A stretch of 64,000 nt of DNA. Source: Posidonia oceanica (Eukaryota > Streptophyta > Magnoliopsida > Alismatales > Posidoniaceae). Location of the stretch: contig JAZBRS010000026.1 in NCBI GenBank assembly GCA_037176725.1, forward strand, positions 97,571,501 to 97,635,500. The letters run 5' to 3'. The stretch's first letter is position 1, and every line of letters starts with the position of its first letter. The notes beneath the pieces are model-generated. The model did no database searches and had not been told where the DNA came from. It saw nothing but the letters and a program-made list of their open reading frames with translations. Positions 31,387 through 43,157 of this stretch are shown piece by piece. Made by a program: the position numbers and the translations under genes.

Positions 31387-32809
31387 ATGGTGGGTTTCTC
31401 TTGTTTTTTCTTGATTTCTTTGGTTGGCCCATCACACCCTAGGTCCCCATGGTGGGCGACTCCTGTCGGCTCGACGAGGCTGCTGTCCAGCCTTCCCCCT
31501 TTCACTCTTCTTTATTTGTTGGGCTCCATTCTGATCTTTGCATTTGTTTTGCGCAGGCTTTTCGCACTTTGGTCACCCTAGTTCATTACTCGGAGGTACT
31601 ACGAGCATGGATCAGAAGTCTCACTGCCGATGACCGTGAGATGCTGCAGCTGTGGGGTATTTCCTCCCAGACACTGAATGTAGCTGAGGTGGAAGTCAGC
31701 CGCCACCTCCTCTGCACTGCGGCGAGGTTTTGGAAGCCCTCATTCCACGTTTTCCACTTTGGTTTAGTGGAGATGACGCCCACCCTAGAGGAGGTGCGCC
31801 GGATCTGCGGCTTGTCACCATTGTTAGGGCCTGCTATGTTCATGAGACGCGAGGGCTATGCGTCCATCCTGTGTCAGCTGACGGGCCTCACTCCTAGGGA
31901 GTGTGTAGAAAGGTTGATCCGTACTGACGGGCCGATGCCTAGGATTCGCCTAGAATATTTTAAGCAGATGATCCCGAGGCGTGCCACCTTGGGCGCTGAG
32001 TTGTGGCTTAGGGGGTTCGTCACCTGCTTCCTTGGTGAGCTGATCTTTGGCCATGGCCAGCTGGCTATCGCCGTCGAGGTGGCCGAGGTAGCCTTGGCTG
32101 TAGTAACCCGGTAGATTGATCTAGCGCCGGTGATTTTGGCAATGACCTTCTGCGGGCTGGATAGGGTCTCACACCACTGTCGCCATTTCCATGGCTGTGC
32201 TGCTATGGTTCAAGTAAACTGCCCATTATAACTACCCAGATGGCCTAATCTGTTTCTGCTCTACTGACTCTATTATGCTCTTTCTTTCAGGTCTGGTTGG
32301 CCTGTCACATGGGAGCAATGGCTATCCGCCCTCAGCGTCCTGTTTTGAAAGCTACTGTCGCTCTAGGCATGCCCGGGCCGGAGGGGCTGACTAAGGACAC
32401 CGTGGTCTGGTGGATTCTCCCTACCGCGGTGGATCCATTTACCGTGTTCTTTAACGGAAACAACGCACAGTTGGTCGTCCTACTGGGGTTTACTAGGGGT
32501 GTTGAGTTTCATCCCATCCGAGTGCTGCGACAGTTCGACCTTCGCCAGGATGCATTCACTAAGGGCCACATGCCCGAGAGATTCCGGTCTTATCTGCTCA
32601 ATTCTTCAGTTATGACGGAGGAGCTAGCCTGCCTTATGAGAGGTGGATTCTGATCCACTGACATAGCTGCGGTGCCTAGCTTGGATTGTACTGCTGGATA
32701 CATCGCTGAGGTGCAAGCAACGTGGCCCATCCGTGAGGTCCCACCTAATGGTCTTCTATTTAGCGATGCCAGGAGCTCCAAGAGGGCGCGGCCTAGCTTG
32801 GATGGATGA
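31387..32809 (+). pseudogene. Three-exon DUF7745-type mobile-domain-like gene, antisense inside M, broken
   Basis: Exons are 31387-31389 (ATG only), 31557-32213 (219 codons) and 32291-32809. Introns are 31390-31556 (167 bp) and 32214-32290 (77 bp), both GT..AG. The protein is clearly paralogous to the P ORF at 10128-11330 (EVSRHLLCTAARFWKP, MTPTLEEVRRICGL, CFLGELIFGHGQL, C-terminal ARSSKRARPSLDG). In P the two exon joints are fused exactly and exon 2 has the same 657-nt length. Stops are at 32112 (TAG) and 32651 (TGA). Compensating frameshifts with a deletion occur around 32340-32400. It runs opposite to gag-pol. Confidence 0.8.
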
Positions 32810-34282
32810 AGGCAAAGTGTAATATGTTGATCAACCCTGCGACTTGTGCGGGTCAAATCCAACGCTTCTAACCGGATTTCAATGAATATGAAGCTATTAT
32901 GATGTTGTGTTATGCTTCCATATTGGCTTCTACTTGTGGCGCTTAGGGTCTTCTTGGTCTTATGGGCAAAATGCAAACCAATCCACTAGTAGCTGTTCTG
33001 CAGCCAAAACCCTGTTAAACACGCAATAACGGCACGCGGGAACTGAGTGCGGGATCTAGACACGGGGATGGTTTAATAGGTGACTTTCAGTGTTTTCCTC
33101 CCCTCTGAGTGGTGCAAGGGGGTCGGGTGTAGCCTCCTGACTTTGTGTCTATGACCCTCAAGCTATGGGCAAGTCTGCTCTGCCTCCTATCAAGGATTCT
33201 GCCTCTGAATTGTGATCCACTAGCAAAGTCTGGCTTGAACTCGGTGCATCCTTCGACACTGGCTTGCGGTTGGTGGCCTCTGATTGATGTTGGGTCAGCG
33301 ATGCATGTCCAGCTTAGGAATGTCCTGTCCCTAGCCATACTGGCCCAGTGATCTCTGTAGCGGGCCATGGCATGCCTTGGCTCGGAACCGAGCGGGAACC
33401 TTGCAGTGTTCGGTAAAGAGATGCTACATGAATGTATGATTGATGCAAATGTTTTGTCATCCTCAGTATATGGAATGCTTTCAATGCCTACCATGGAGAA
33501 AGGAGTGGTCTCAAATCTCATCTGACTCTACCTAGATTCTTAGCTGTTGGTGGCACTCGGAGATGGGTAATGGTGTGTTTGGTCGGTGGTGAGATGAGAA
33601 TGGGCTTCGTGCCAAACCCTCTCTAGGACCTACACCTTCTCTTTAAATTCTTTTGTTTTGCTCCCACATAGACTAGCAGGCTCACTCTATCCCAAACTTG
33701 GAGGTAACGGATGCCTGGTCTGGTGTTCAAGAGTTGTCGCTGCTAAAAGGGGTGGCTAGTCCCTGGGGGAATGTGTGCTTCCCAGGCATGGGCTTCGATT
33801 CCTCTCCAAGGTTGGTTGAGGGAATGGGGCTACTCTGCTCGCCTCTAACTCTAAGGCTAGCTTCTATCTTCGCCTTCTATCTTCTTGTTTCTTTTGTGCC
33901 CTCGTAGGCGGATATATAAATTTTGTATGGCTCACACTCTCGCTCTCGCCCTAGCATTTTGTCTCCCTCTCGAGGTGCAGGTCCTAGGAGGTGTGAACAT
34001 TTCGTCCATTCTCATATTGAAGGTGGCTCCCTTATTGACTAAGACATCTAAGTAGGACGAGATGAAGCGAGGTTGGACCCCTTCTCAAGCAGGCAAGCTT
34101 TTCCGATTTTCCTCATTGGACCATGATTGTAATGCATGATGATGGTATTGTATGCTACGTGCAAATGCTGTTTATGACTGGCTGGATAGCATGTAAAGCA
34201 AATAAAAGAGTGCAGATGCGAGTGCATGATAGCGGGGCAGTCATGCATGCATGAGATGCAGGGCAAAGGGGATTCTGCAAGG
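32810..34282 (-). other. M post-integrase 3' region, continuing across the solo LTR
   Basis: On the minus strand, from 34282 downward, it matches P after integrase: CTTGCCTGCTTGAGAAGGGG to CTACTTAGATGTCTTAG (about 34105-34035) against P 8917-8970, and TTTCTCCATGGTAGGCATTG (about 33505) against P about 9690. GCACGCGGGAACTGAGTGCG at 33033 resembles the U3 module. The small minus-strand open frame at 33087-33521 has no counterpart protein in P. I see no gene. Confidence 0.75.
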
Positions 34283-34287
34283 CAAGG
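34283..34287 (+). repeat. Target-site duplication of solo LTR, left copy (CAAGG)
   Basis: CAAGG precedes TGTAGTAATCC, the LTR edge; the right copy is at 40106-40110. Confidence 0.88.
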
Positions 34288-37200
34288 TGTAGTAATCCCA
34301 ATCGGAATCAGGCTTACTATTAGCGGCGATTGATCCGAGGAAGAGGCTCAACTCGAAAACACTTAAAATCGAGGAGAAAAGAGGAAGATAAGACAAATCA
34401 GAGTCGCCACCATGTCTATTAACGGAAGACAAGGAAAACCGAGGGAAATGCGTGGATTAAACACGCAAATCCAAGCAAGAAATGCAAAGCAAAGCAATGC
34501 AAAAGAAAACAAATGCAAATACATGCAAATGAGATGACTCTAGCCTAGGATAAGGGCGATATGGTCATTACGGGCCAAAAGACTGGGCAAGGACTCCTGT
34601 TACGCGCGGGGAAGGTGTTAGGCACCCTCGACACGCCCGAGAATCGGTCTTTCTAGGCTTACGCTAGCATACGCAGGGAAATGCAGATTTGAATGCCTAT
34701 GTGCCTATGGATGCCTAAATGAATGCTCAAGGTGTGCTCTAAGTGGTGGAATGCAAAGCATGGAAGTAAACGTGCTATCTAGGTGCTTAGCCACGCTGTC
34801 TGTGTTCCGAACCGGGAGAAACCTAGCTCGTGAGAACTCCAGGCAATAAGCATCACAGCCCTATATGCAAATGCAGGCGAAAAAGCAAAACAACGGGAAA
34901 ACCATGCAATGCAGGCGACATGCAAGAGAAAACGGCATAAAACACGCAAAACGAGGCTAGAAACGAAAACGGCACATGAAATGGTGCAAAAAGACAAGAT
35001 CGGCACGCAAAACGAGCGAAAAAGCAAGGCGGCACGCAAAGCGGTGTAAAAGACAAGGCGGGCACGCAAAACGGTGCCAAAACAAAAGCGAGCACGCAAA
35101 ACGAGGCAAAAGTAAAGCAGGCACGCAGAACGGTGCCAAAGACGAGAGCGGGCACGCAAAATGGTGCCAAAAGCAGCGAAATAAAACCTCGGAAAAGCCA
35201 TGCGAATGCAAATGCAGGGAAAAAGATCAGAAGAAGCTAAAGGAGAGGTAAAACAGCGCGTGTGTGAGAACAGACGCTGTTTAGGGCCACACAGAGTAGG
35301 TGTGAAGACCTACAAAGGAGAGAAGTGAGCAAATGGAGGGATTACCACTTTTTTGTGACCGTTTCCCACTAAACCGCTCCACGATGTGTCTCGCACGCTG
35401 CCCAAAGCTCGCGATGCGATCGGATCGTGGAAAAAGGGGAAGAAGGTCGCATTAAGTGGTGAATCCAGGGAAAACGCAACACAAAACACTTGGGAATACG
35501 CGAAAAGAGGAACGGGATTGATAGATAAGAAGAGGAGGCCCTATTCTACATGCTCAAAGAGACAGAAAGCGAAAACAAGGCAAACAATGCAAATGGCATG
35601 CAAATGAATGCAATGCAGGGGTTCAAGAGGACATACCTGGAAATCCTGGGGCCTGATCTGAAGTCCATGCTGAAGAGCGCTTCGCCGCGGTCGTCTGGGC
35701 AGCTTATTTAAGAAGATCCAACGGTCGGATTGGAAGATATCGCAGCTTCAAAGCAGGAGGGCCAGAACAGGGGAGAAGAACAGATCTAAGTGTTCAGGAG
35801 ATCCTAGGGGTGTGCAAAAAGGACCTCCCAGGTGAAAGGGAGCTAAGGGGGCTCTAGTGTGTGCAAAGGGATGCTAAGTGCAAAGCTACATGAATGCAAA
35901 TGCATGCAAGAAGCAAGAAAAGACAAGAAGGGGGATTTTTAGAAAAAATAGGAGTTCGAATGCCATTTTTAAAAGGAAGGTGGGCTTAAATGCAAAGTTT
36001 GGAAAAACATGGGGCTTTCAGGCAGGTTTTGAAAACAGGAGGAGGCAGAGGGCAATTCTGCGAAGGATAGGGTTTTTAGAATGCAATTTTGAAAGAGGGT
36101 ATGCATCAGGGGAGGTTTTGAAAGCATGTTGCAAATCAGAATGCAATTTTGGAAATATTAGGGTCTAAAATGCAATTTTTCCTGAAAACAGGGTTCTGGG
36201 GAGTCTGGGAATGCAAGTGGAGGGCCTACATGCAATTTTGCAAACATGGGAGCTAAAACGCAATTTTAAGGGCAAAACAGGCATTTTACATGAGTTTATA
36301 AGGATGCAAAGGACCTATGTGTCATTTTGAAATCATGCAAGGTCAAAAATGCAATTTAATATGCAAAATATGCACTGAAATCATGGTCTGTGGACTGACG
36401 TGCAATTTTTAAAAGATGCAGGGGGAAAAATGCAATTTAATAAGCTAAAATGCTTGCAAAATGATTACTGTGCACTTAAAAGGACCTACATGCAAAAATG
36501 AAAAAAAAACAGAGGGGATAATATGCAATGCAGCATGCAAAAATTAGAAATGAAACCTAAGTTACTACAGTGCAGAGGATAAAAATGCAAAAATGAGAAA
36601 AAACAGGGGTTCAGAATGCAATATGATATCGCAAAGTTCATGCATTTAAATTAAATAATCTACTGCAGGACCTATATGCAAAAATTGGAAACAGAGGGAC
36701 TGATGCATAAAATTTTATAACTAAACAGCACAGCAAAAGGACGGAATTGAAAATACTGAAAAGCACAGATACTTAAAGCAATTTAGCATGGTTTTAAATT
36801 AAAAACAAAGCAAATTAAATGGCATAAGGATCAGAATGCAAAAATAAGGAAACTTAAGCTAAACATGCAATATTCACACAAAAAAACTATATAACTGAGA
36901 AAATAAATCTACAGTGATTGCCGGCGGCAACGAACACTGTAGCAGTGAGCTACCAGAGTTTGCGGCCGCCGGCACAGGGGGGCTGAGGAGGCACTGAACG
37001 GCGGAGGCGGCTGCTGACGTCCGTGCGGAGCTTCGGGGGTCACCGGGATGGCGTTCCGCTGGCTGGAGCGCCGCGAAGGCCGGAGAACGGCGCTAGAGAA
37101 GATGGTCTGACCGGCGAACAGCAACGGAGCAGGAGGACCAGAAACCTACTTCTAAGAGGCTGAGAAGCAGCAGGGGAAGAAGAGGGAGCTGAGGGCGTAA

Positions 37201-40105
37201 AGAATTACCTGGCTCCGCGTCTGGAACGTGCTCCCGACCTCAGCAGTACCGGAGCTGGTTGGCGACGTTCGTCCAGTTGTAGCGGTGGTCGTCGGGTGCT
37301 CGCGGAGGTTGGAGCTGCCTCAGAGCGTCCTTCCGGTGCTTCCTGAGCGATCAGATGGATGCTTTGGAACTCGAACAAAGATCTGAAGTTTTTGGGTTCT
37401 CAAAAAGGAACCTGAGGTGGGGGGGGGGGGCTGTTGCTGCTCGTCTGGTGGAGTGAAGCCCTTCGGGAGGTAGTTGGAGGTCTGGGGAGTGAAGCTGGAT
37501 GGCTAGCTTAGGTTTCTGGAGAGTGTGGAGGGAGTTTGAAGATTGGGTCCATTTCTGGTCAGAAGGAGTGATAGGTGTTTGTTGTGTTGTTCTCGGCCGG
37601 TGGTGGGTGGCTGGGCTGGAGGTCAGGTGTTTCTGGAAGGTGAAGGTCTGGTGGATCCCTGGGTGGAGTTTGGGAAGAAGCTGCGGGCTGAAGTGAAGGG
37701 AATTGTGGAGAGATCGGTGTTGGGTTGCAGGTGGAGTTTCAGGTGGTGTTCAGAGGATGTTTCAGTGGTTTCGTGTGGTGGAAAGGTAGTGGGATAGTGG
37801 AGGGTGAAGTCTGGTTGCAGGGTGGATTTGGGGGGTTAATTGGGAGAAGAATGGAGGCTTGAAGTGGTGCTAGGTTATTGGAAAAGAAGGAGAAGGGTCT
37901 GCTGTGGATTTCAGAAGGGAAATGAGAGTGATTGGGTGGGGAACGGCTCTGGAATGGGTGGCTTCTCTCCGGGATGCCAAGGACTCCCTCAGACACTCTC
38001 TTCTTGCTCTCTCTTGGGCTCTTCTCTCTGGGAATTGAAGGATGCAGAGGAGGAAAAAGGAGATCGTTTCAGGTGGGGAGAATGCTGTTGCTGCTCTCTG
38101 GTTCGCTCTCTCAGGTTTGCTCTTCTCCTGATGGTCTGCTGCTGATCTCTCACTAATGGGCTCTGATGGAATTGAAGGATGAACGGGAGGTTTTTATCAA
38201 GAGGAGGCTGGCTGCTGGCGCGCTTCTGGATTTCAAACTCCATCGGCAACACTGCAGCAGAAGGGATGGATGTCGGCAAGACGACCGGCATTCAATGCCT
38301 CTCGGGAATGGTGCTGAGATAGAGGAGAAGCGGCGAGCTGCTGTTGGTGATTGGATGGAAGGCTTTGAAATTTAAAATGGAGGAGGGAGGACTGTTGGCA
38401 GCTCGCGGAAGAAATCGGAAGAAACGCAGAGAAGGTGAAGGAGGAAGAAGGGGTGGAGAAGGCGGGCCGGGCCGTGGGCTGGAAAAAAAAAGAAAAAGGG
38501 AAATAAGGAAGGAGGAGAGGAAACGGGCTGATGGGCCCAGCAGAGAAAAATGGAAAGAAAATTGAGAAGAAAGAAAGAAAGAGAGGGAAAAGAGGAGAAA
38601 TAAAATTAGGAAAAAATAAATTAAAAATAAGTAGAAATATTAGGGTGTTTGTGTTGTGAATTAGGATCTTAATCAGATTTTTAATGACTGTTTTTAGGTT
38701 AATTAGTGTGTTTTGGGCTTGATTAGGGTTTTAGGGTTTTGTTTTGTTCTTAATTCGTTTTCCACTTGATTAAGTGTTAAGTCTTTTTTAAATTGTTCTT
38801 TTAATTGTATTTTTCTTGTTAAACATTTAGGACGTTAATTGGGATTTTTTAGGATTTACTTTTATATTAATTAGGATGGGGTATGGGCTTTTAGTTTTAG
38901 TCTCTTAGGTTTTTTCTTTCTTAAGTCTTTTGAATTAGGTTTTTGATTTTTATTTGTTGATTTTTTTCTTGATGTTTTTTTAATTAGGTTTCTCTGGTTT
39001 GATGGAGTATCTTTAGGTCTTTTTAATGTGTTTCTCTTTTTCTTTTTAATTAAGTCCTTATGTTGTTTTTCTTATGTTTGTTAGGTTAAGTTTTTTTCTT
39101 CATTAATTGTTTATCCTAGGGTTTTTAATTGTTTTTCTTCTTTTTAGGGTTCGTTTTTTAATTCTTTTGGTAGGGTTTTCACTTTTTGTGGGTCTTGATT
39201 TTGTTTTAGTTTTTTCCTTGATTTTTCAGTATTTTCTTTTAGTTTTTTTTTGCATTTTTTAGTTTGCATGTTTGATTTTCTTTTTAGCTTGATTTAGTTA
39301 AGTTTAGGTTTTTAATTGTTTGTTTAATGTTTTTAATTACTTTTCTTAGAGTTCTGGTTTGTTTCTTTTACGTTTTAGATTTTTACAGATTTTTAGGGGG
39401 TTTTATGGATTTTAGTAGAGGGAAGAAAAAGGAAAAGAGAAGGAGGAAGAAAATGGGAAAAGGGAGAAATAAAAAGGAAAGAGATAAGTTGGAGGGAAAT
39501 GATTTTTTAAAATTCAGGGAAAATGTTAAAAATAAAGTAAAAATAGGAATAAGATAGAGAAGGGATAGAAGCACAAAGGGGGCCCACAGCCAGGCAGGAA
39601 AAAGAGCAAGAAAGGGATGAAAAGAGAGACGATAATCAGGAGAGAGAGAGAGGAGAGAGAAAATGATAATCCCGGAGAGAGAAAAGGATAATTAGGGCAA
39701 ATGAGAGGCTTAGAGGTCTTGGATTGGGATGAAAGTTGGAGAGTGGGTAGCCTAGGGTTTCTAGTGTTGGTTCTGAGGTTTTGGTTTGATTCTAAGAAGG
39801 TTTTGGAGGGGTTTCAAGGTGTAGAAAAAGGGTAGTTTCACCTAGGTTTTCTAGGGTTTTTGGGAATGGCCTAGGTTTGAGAGTTTCTAAGTTCTTGGGC
39901 AGGTTTGCTAAGTGGGTGTTGGTGGGTTTTCCTATGGATTTTGGTCAGGTTTTGAGCTTGGGAAGAGGGGTAAAGGCTTAGGTCAAGTTGGCTTGGTTTT
40001 GAAAGGTAAAGAAGAGGGTTAGGGTTTGGTTTAGTTTGGGTTTGAGTCCAGCAATCACTAGGAGGGCTCCAAGTGGTCCAAGCCTGTCAAGATGGGGTGT
40101 CAACA
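34288..40105 (-). repeat. Solo LTR of family P, 5818 bp
   Basis: On the minus strand it runs TGTTGACACCCC (40105) to GGATTACTACA (34288). It matches the P 3' LTR from end to end and is flanked by CAAGG on both sides. No family P coding sequence is attached; the neighbouring gag-pol belongs to M. It therefore arose from an inserted P-family element by recombination between its two LTRs. It has the same zones as the P LTR in mirror order, with a shorter minisatellite and no conserved ORF. Confidence 0.92.
34970..35180 (-). repeat. Minisatellite in solo LTR (fewer copies than P)
   Basis: Plus-strand units of about 30 bp read GGGCACGCAAAACGGTGCCAAAA, the reverse complement of the P LTR units at 19390-19740. 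About seven recognisable copies are more diverged than those in P. Confidence 0.85.
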
Positions 40106-40110
40106 CAAGG
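40106..40110 (+). repeat. Target-site duplication of solo LTR, right copy (CAAGG)
   Basis: CAAGG directly follows TGTCAACA, the LTR edge at 40105. Confidence 0.88.
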
Positions 40111-40126
40111 ATACAGTTCCAGATCA

Positions 40127-41360
40127 CTAGTAGTATTTTTTGAGGTAGCAGGCATTGACTGGCTCGGATTGCTCGACCTGATCCATGCTCTCGAGGATTG
40201 CTGTGTCCCTAGAGAATATCTGCTTGATGAAGTAAGGACCACGCCAGTTGGGTCAGAATTTGCCTCGACCGTCAGGGAGGTGAATAGCTCGCAGGACCAA
40301 GTCACCTGGCATGAAGCTTCTGGGTCTAACTTTCTTTTGATAGGATCTGGCCATCCTCTTCTAATAGCATTGAGCGTGGTGCATTGCCTGCAGTCTACGC
40401 TCGTCGATCAGGTTTAGCTGGGCGCAGCGGTCTTCGACCCATTCTGCTCCTTCTAGCTCCGCCTCCTTTAGGATTCGTAAGGACGGGATCTCAACTTCAA
40501 CAGGTAAAACTGCCTCCATGCCATAGACCAGCGAATATGGAGTTGCTCCTGTTGAGGTCCGGACCGATGTTCTGTAGGCCCATAGTGCATATGGGAGCTT
40601 GTCATGCCAGTCCTTGTGAGTTTCTGCCATCTTCTTGAGGATCTTTATCAAGTTCTTGTTGGCCGACTCAACTGCACCATTCATCTATGGCCGATAAGGG
40701 GAGGACTTGTGGTGTTTGATCTTGAAACTGTGCAGGCATTCCTCCATTCTCTTGGCTGTGAAGTTCGTGCCATTATCAGAGATGAGCGCATACGGGACCC
40801 CGTAACGAGCAATGATATTGTTCCTAATGAACTTCTCCGTTACTACGGCCATTACTGTCTGGTACGAGGCCGCCTCTACCCATTTGGTAAAGTAGTCGAT
40901 CGCCACAAGGATGAAGCGATGACCACTGGAGGCTGCAGGATGGATTGCACCGATGACATCAATCTCCCAAGTGGAGAAAGGCCAAGGTGACGCCATGCTG
41001 TGAAGCTGCTGCGGTGGCGCATGGATGAAATTCCCATGTATCTGACAGTTGTGGCATCTGCGCACGAACTGACAACAGTCCGCCTCCATGGTGGACTAGA
41101 AGTAGCCTTGCAGCAATATTTTCTTGGCTAGTAACACACCGTTCATGTGTGGGCCGCATGTCCCTACATGGACCTAAAGCATCAGCGTGTCAGCCTCTTT
41201 TCTTGTTTGCACAGCGCAAGAGCATCTGATTGTAGGACCTTCTATAGAGATGTCCTGCTCCCAAGACATATTTGGACACCAAGCATGCCATAGTCTTTCT
41301 GTCTACTGCTGATGTGACAGTTGGGAGGTTGCCAGATACTAGGAAGACCTTGATGTCATG
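40127..41360 (-). pseudogene. pol: M integrase, broken
   Basis: The zinc-binding part (about 41330-41050) is frameshifted and has stops. The core keeps all three acidic residues: WEIDVIGA (about 40965), ISDNGTNF (about 40780) and NGAVESANKN (about 40670). The C-terminal part has FRPNWRGPYFIKQIF. The last codons (CYLKKYY, TAG at 40129-40127) align with the P integrase end. A TAG before MNGAVE (about 40685) and one near 40360 each replace Gln present in P. The stop lies 17 bp from the solo LTR duplication. Confidence 0.88.
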
Positions 41361-41990
41361 CTACCAGGGTGGCTCTTCTGTAATAACTACTTCCTCGATA
41401 CTCATGCAGTGTGTAGGCTGCTCAACGCGGGTGACTGAAACATCTACTGCATTGTCCTCGGGTATGGAGAGCCAGGACGCTAAGGTTGCCAAAGCGTCTG
41501 CATAGACATTCTTGGCTCTATTCATGAAGGTGAAGCAAGTCTCCTCAAAATGCTCGATAAGTTTCAACAGGTACTCGTGGTATGGCACCAGCTTGGGGTC
41601 CTTGGTCCTCTAGTCGCCATTGACTTGGGAGACGACTAGCAATGCATCGCCGTGTACATGCAACTTCCGCACACCATGCTCGAGTGCGACTTGCAATCCT
41701 AGGATGCAGGCTTCGTATTCTGCCTCGTTGTTGGTGCAACTGAAGGTCATTTTCTTGGCAAATGGGATTAGTTCTCCCTGTGGTGTTGCTAGGACTGCTC
41801 CGATGCCTCTGCCTCTTTTGTTGATGGCACCGTCAGAAAACATGTGCCATTGAAATTCGTCCTCGGGATCCTTCTGTTCGACATCTTCCAAGGTGAACAA
41901 GATGTCCTCATCGGGAAACTGCATCTGCAAGGGCTGATATTCAGGCAATGGTAAGTCGGCCAGGTGATCTACTACAGCCTGTCCCTTCAT
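41361..41990 (-). pseudogene. pol: M second, archaeal-type RNase H
   Basis: The catalytic residues are kept: MFSDGAIN, AEYEAC, VHGDAL and ADALATLASW. One TAG interrupts it after VNGD (41610-41612), where P has Trp, and another precedes MKGQA (about 41991), where P has Gln. This domain is the Tat-lineage marker. Confidence 0.87.
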
Positions 41991-43157
41991 CGATTTCTAG
42001 GTGACGAAGGTGATGTCGTACTGAGATAAGAGCACTTGCTACTTGACACATCGGCCTACTAGTGCGGGCTTTTGAAATAAATATTTCATTGGATCATGCG
42101 GGCATAGGAGTAGAACAGGGTAAGCCATCATGAAGTGCCTCAACTATTGTGTAGCCCAGACTAGGGAAAGGCAGGTTTTCTCGATCATCGTATACCTGGC
42201 TTCACAGTCATTGAACTTCCTGCTCAGGTAGTAAATGGCGCGCTCTTTGCGACCTGATTCATCATGCTGGTCCAGGATTACGCCTACAGAGTGCTGCGTC
42301 GTTGAGAGGTATAGTAGCAGAGGTCTTCCTACTGTGGGAGGAACCAGGAGGGGGGGCTTAGTTAGGAGCTGCTTGATCTTTTCAAACACGGCTTGGCATT
42401 CGTCGCTCCATTTGATTTGTGCATTTTTTCTCAAGAGTTTGAAGATCGGCTCACAGATGGGTGTAAGCTGTGCAACGAATCGACTGATATACTGCAGTCG
42501 CCCCAGTAGGCCTCGGACCTCCTTCTCAGTGGCAGGGGATGGCATTTCAATAATGGCTCGGGCTTTGCTGGGATCTACCTCAATCCCCCTTTGGCTGACA
42601 ATATAGCCTAGGAGTTTTCCAGATGATACGCCAAAGATGCATTTGTTGGGATTGAGCCTGAGCTTATAGTGCCTAAGGCGGTCGAATAGCTTCTTCAGGC
42701 AAGTAAGATGATCTTCGGGCTCCCGGGATTTGGCAATCATGTCATCCACGTAGAATAAAGTCGTCATTGCCCTTTGGTAAGTTGCCCCAGCATTTTTTAG
42801 CCCAAACGGCATTACTCTGTAGCAGAAGACTCCCTATGGGGTGATGAAGGATGTCTTTTCCATGTCTTTTTCTGCCATTTTAATCTGATTATAGCCTGAA
42901 AAGCCATCCATGAAAGATAGCATCTTGTGGCCTACTGTATTGTCTACCAGAACGTCTATGTGCAGCAAAGGAAAGTCGTCCTTGGGACTGGCTTTGTTCA
43001 GATCTCTGTAGTCGATGCACATACGGACTTTTCCGTCCTTTTTAGGCACGGGCACAACGTTGGTGAGCCATTCTAGGTATAGAACGACCTTGAGAAGCTG
43101 ACATTGTGCTGCTTCATAATTTCTACCTTGATCATCAACAGCCACTGCAATCGCCAT
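41991..43157 (-). pseudogene. pol: M reverse transcriptase and gypsy-type RNase H, with deletion before YVDD
   Basis: RT motifs read VVPVPKKDGKVRMCIDYRDL, GFSGYNQIKM, PFGLKNAGATYQRAM and YVDDMIAK. Compared with P, 30 bp is missing between MTTLF and YVDD (near 42750), removing the ten residues before the catalytic box. A TAG at 42834-42836 replaces the Trp of the TPWGVF motif. A frameshift lies near 43100. The first RNase H (42330-42150) is recognisable, with YLSTTQHSVGVIL. The protein cannot be functional. Confidence 0.88.

Noticed and set aside
33087..33521. 144-codon minus-strand open frame in the M 3' region
   Set aside because: The homologous part of P has no matching frame, and no domain is recognisable.
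34288..40105. Reading this as the 3' LTR of the minus-strand gag-pol
   Set aside because: It is flanked on both sides by CAAGG, belongs to the P LTR family, lacks the polypurine tract at its start, and M sequence continues beyond it.
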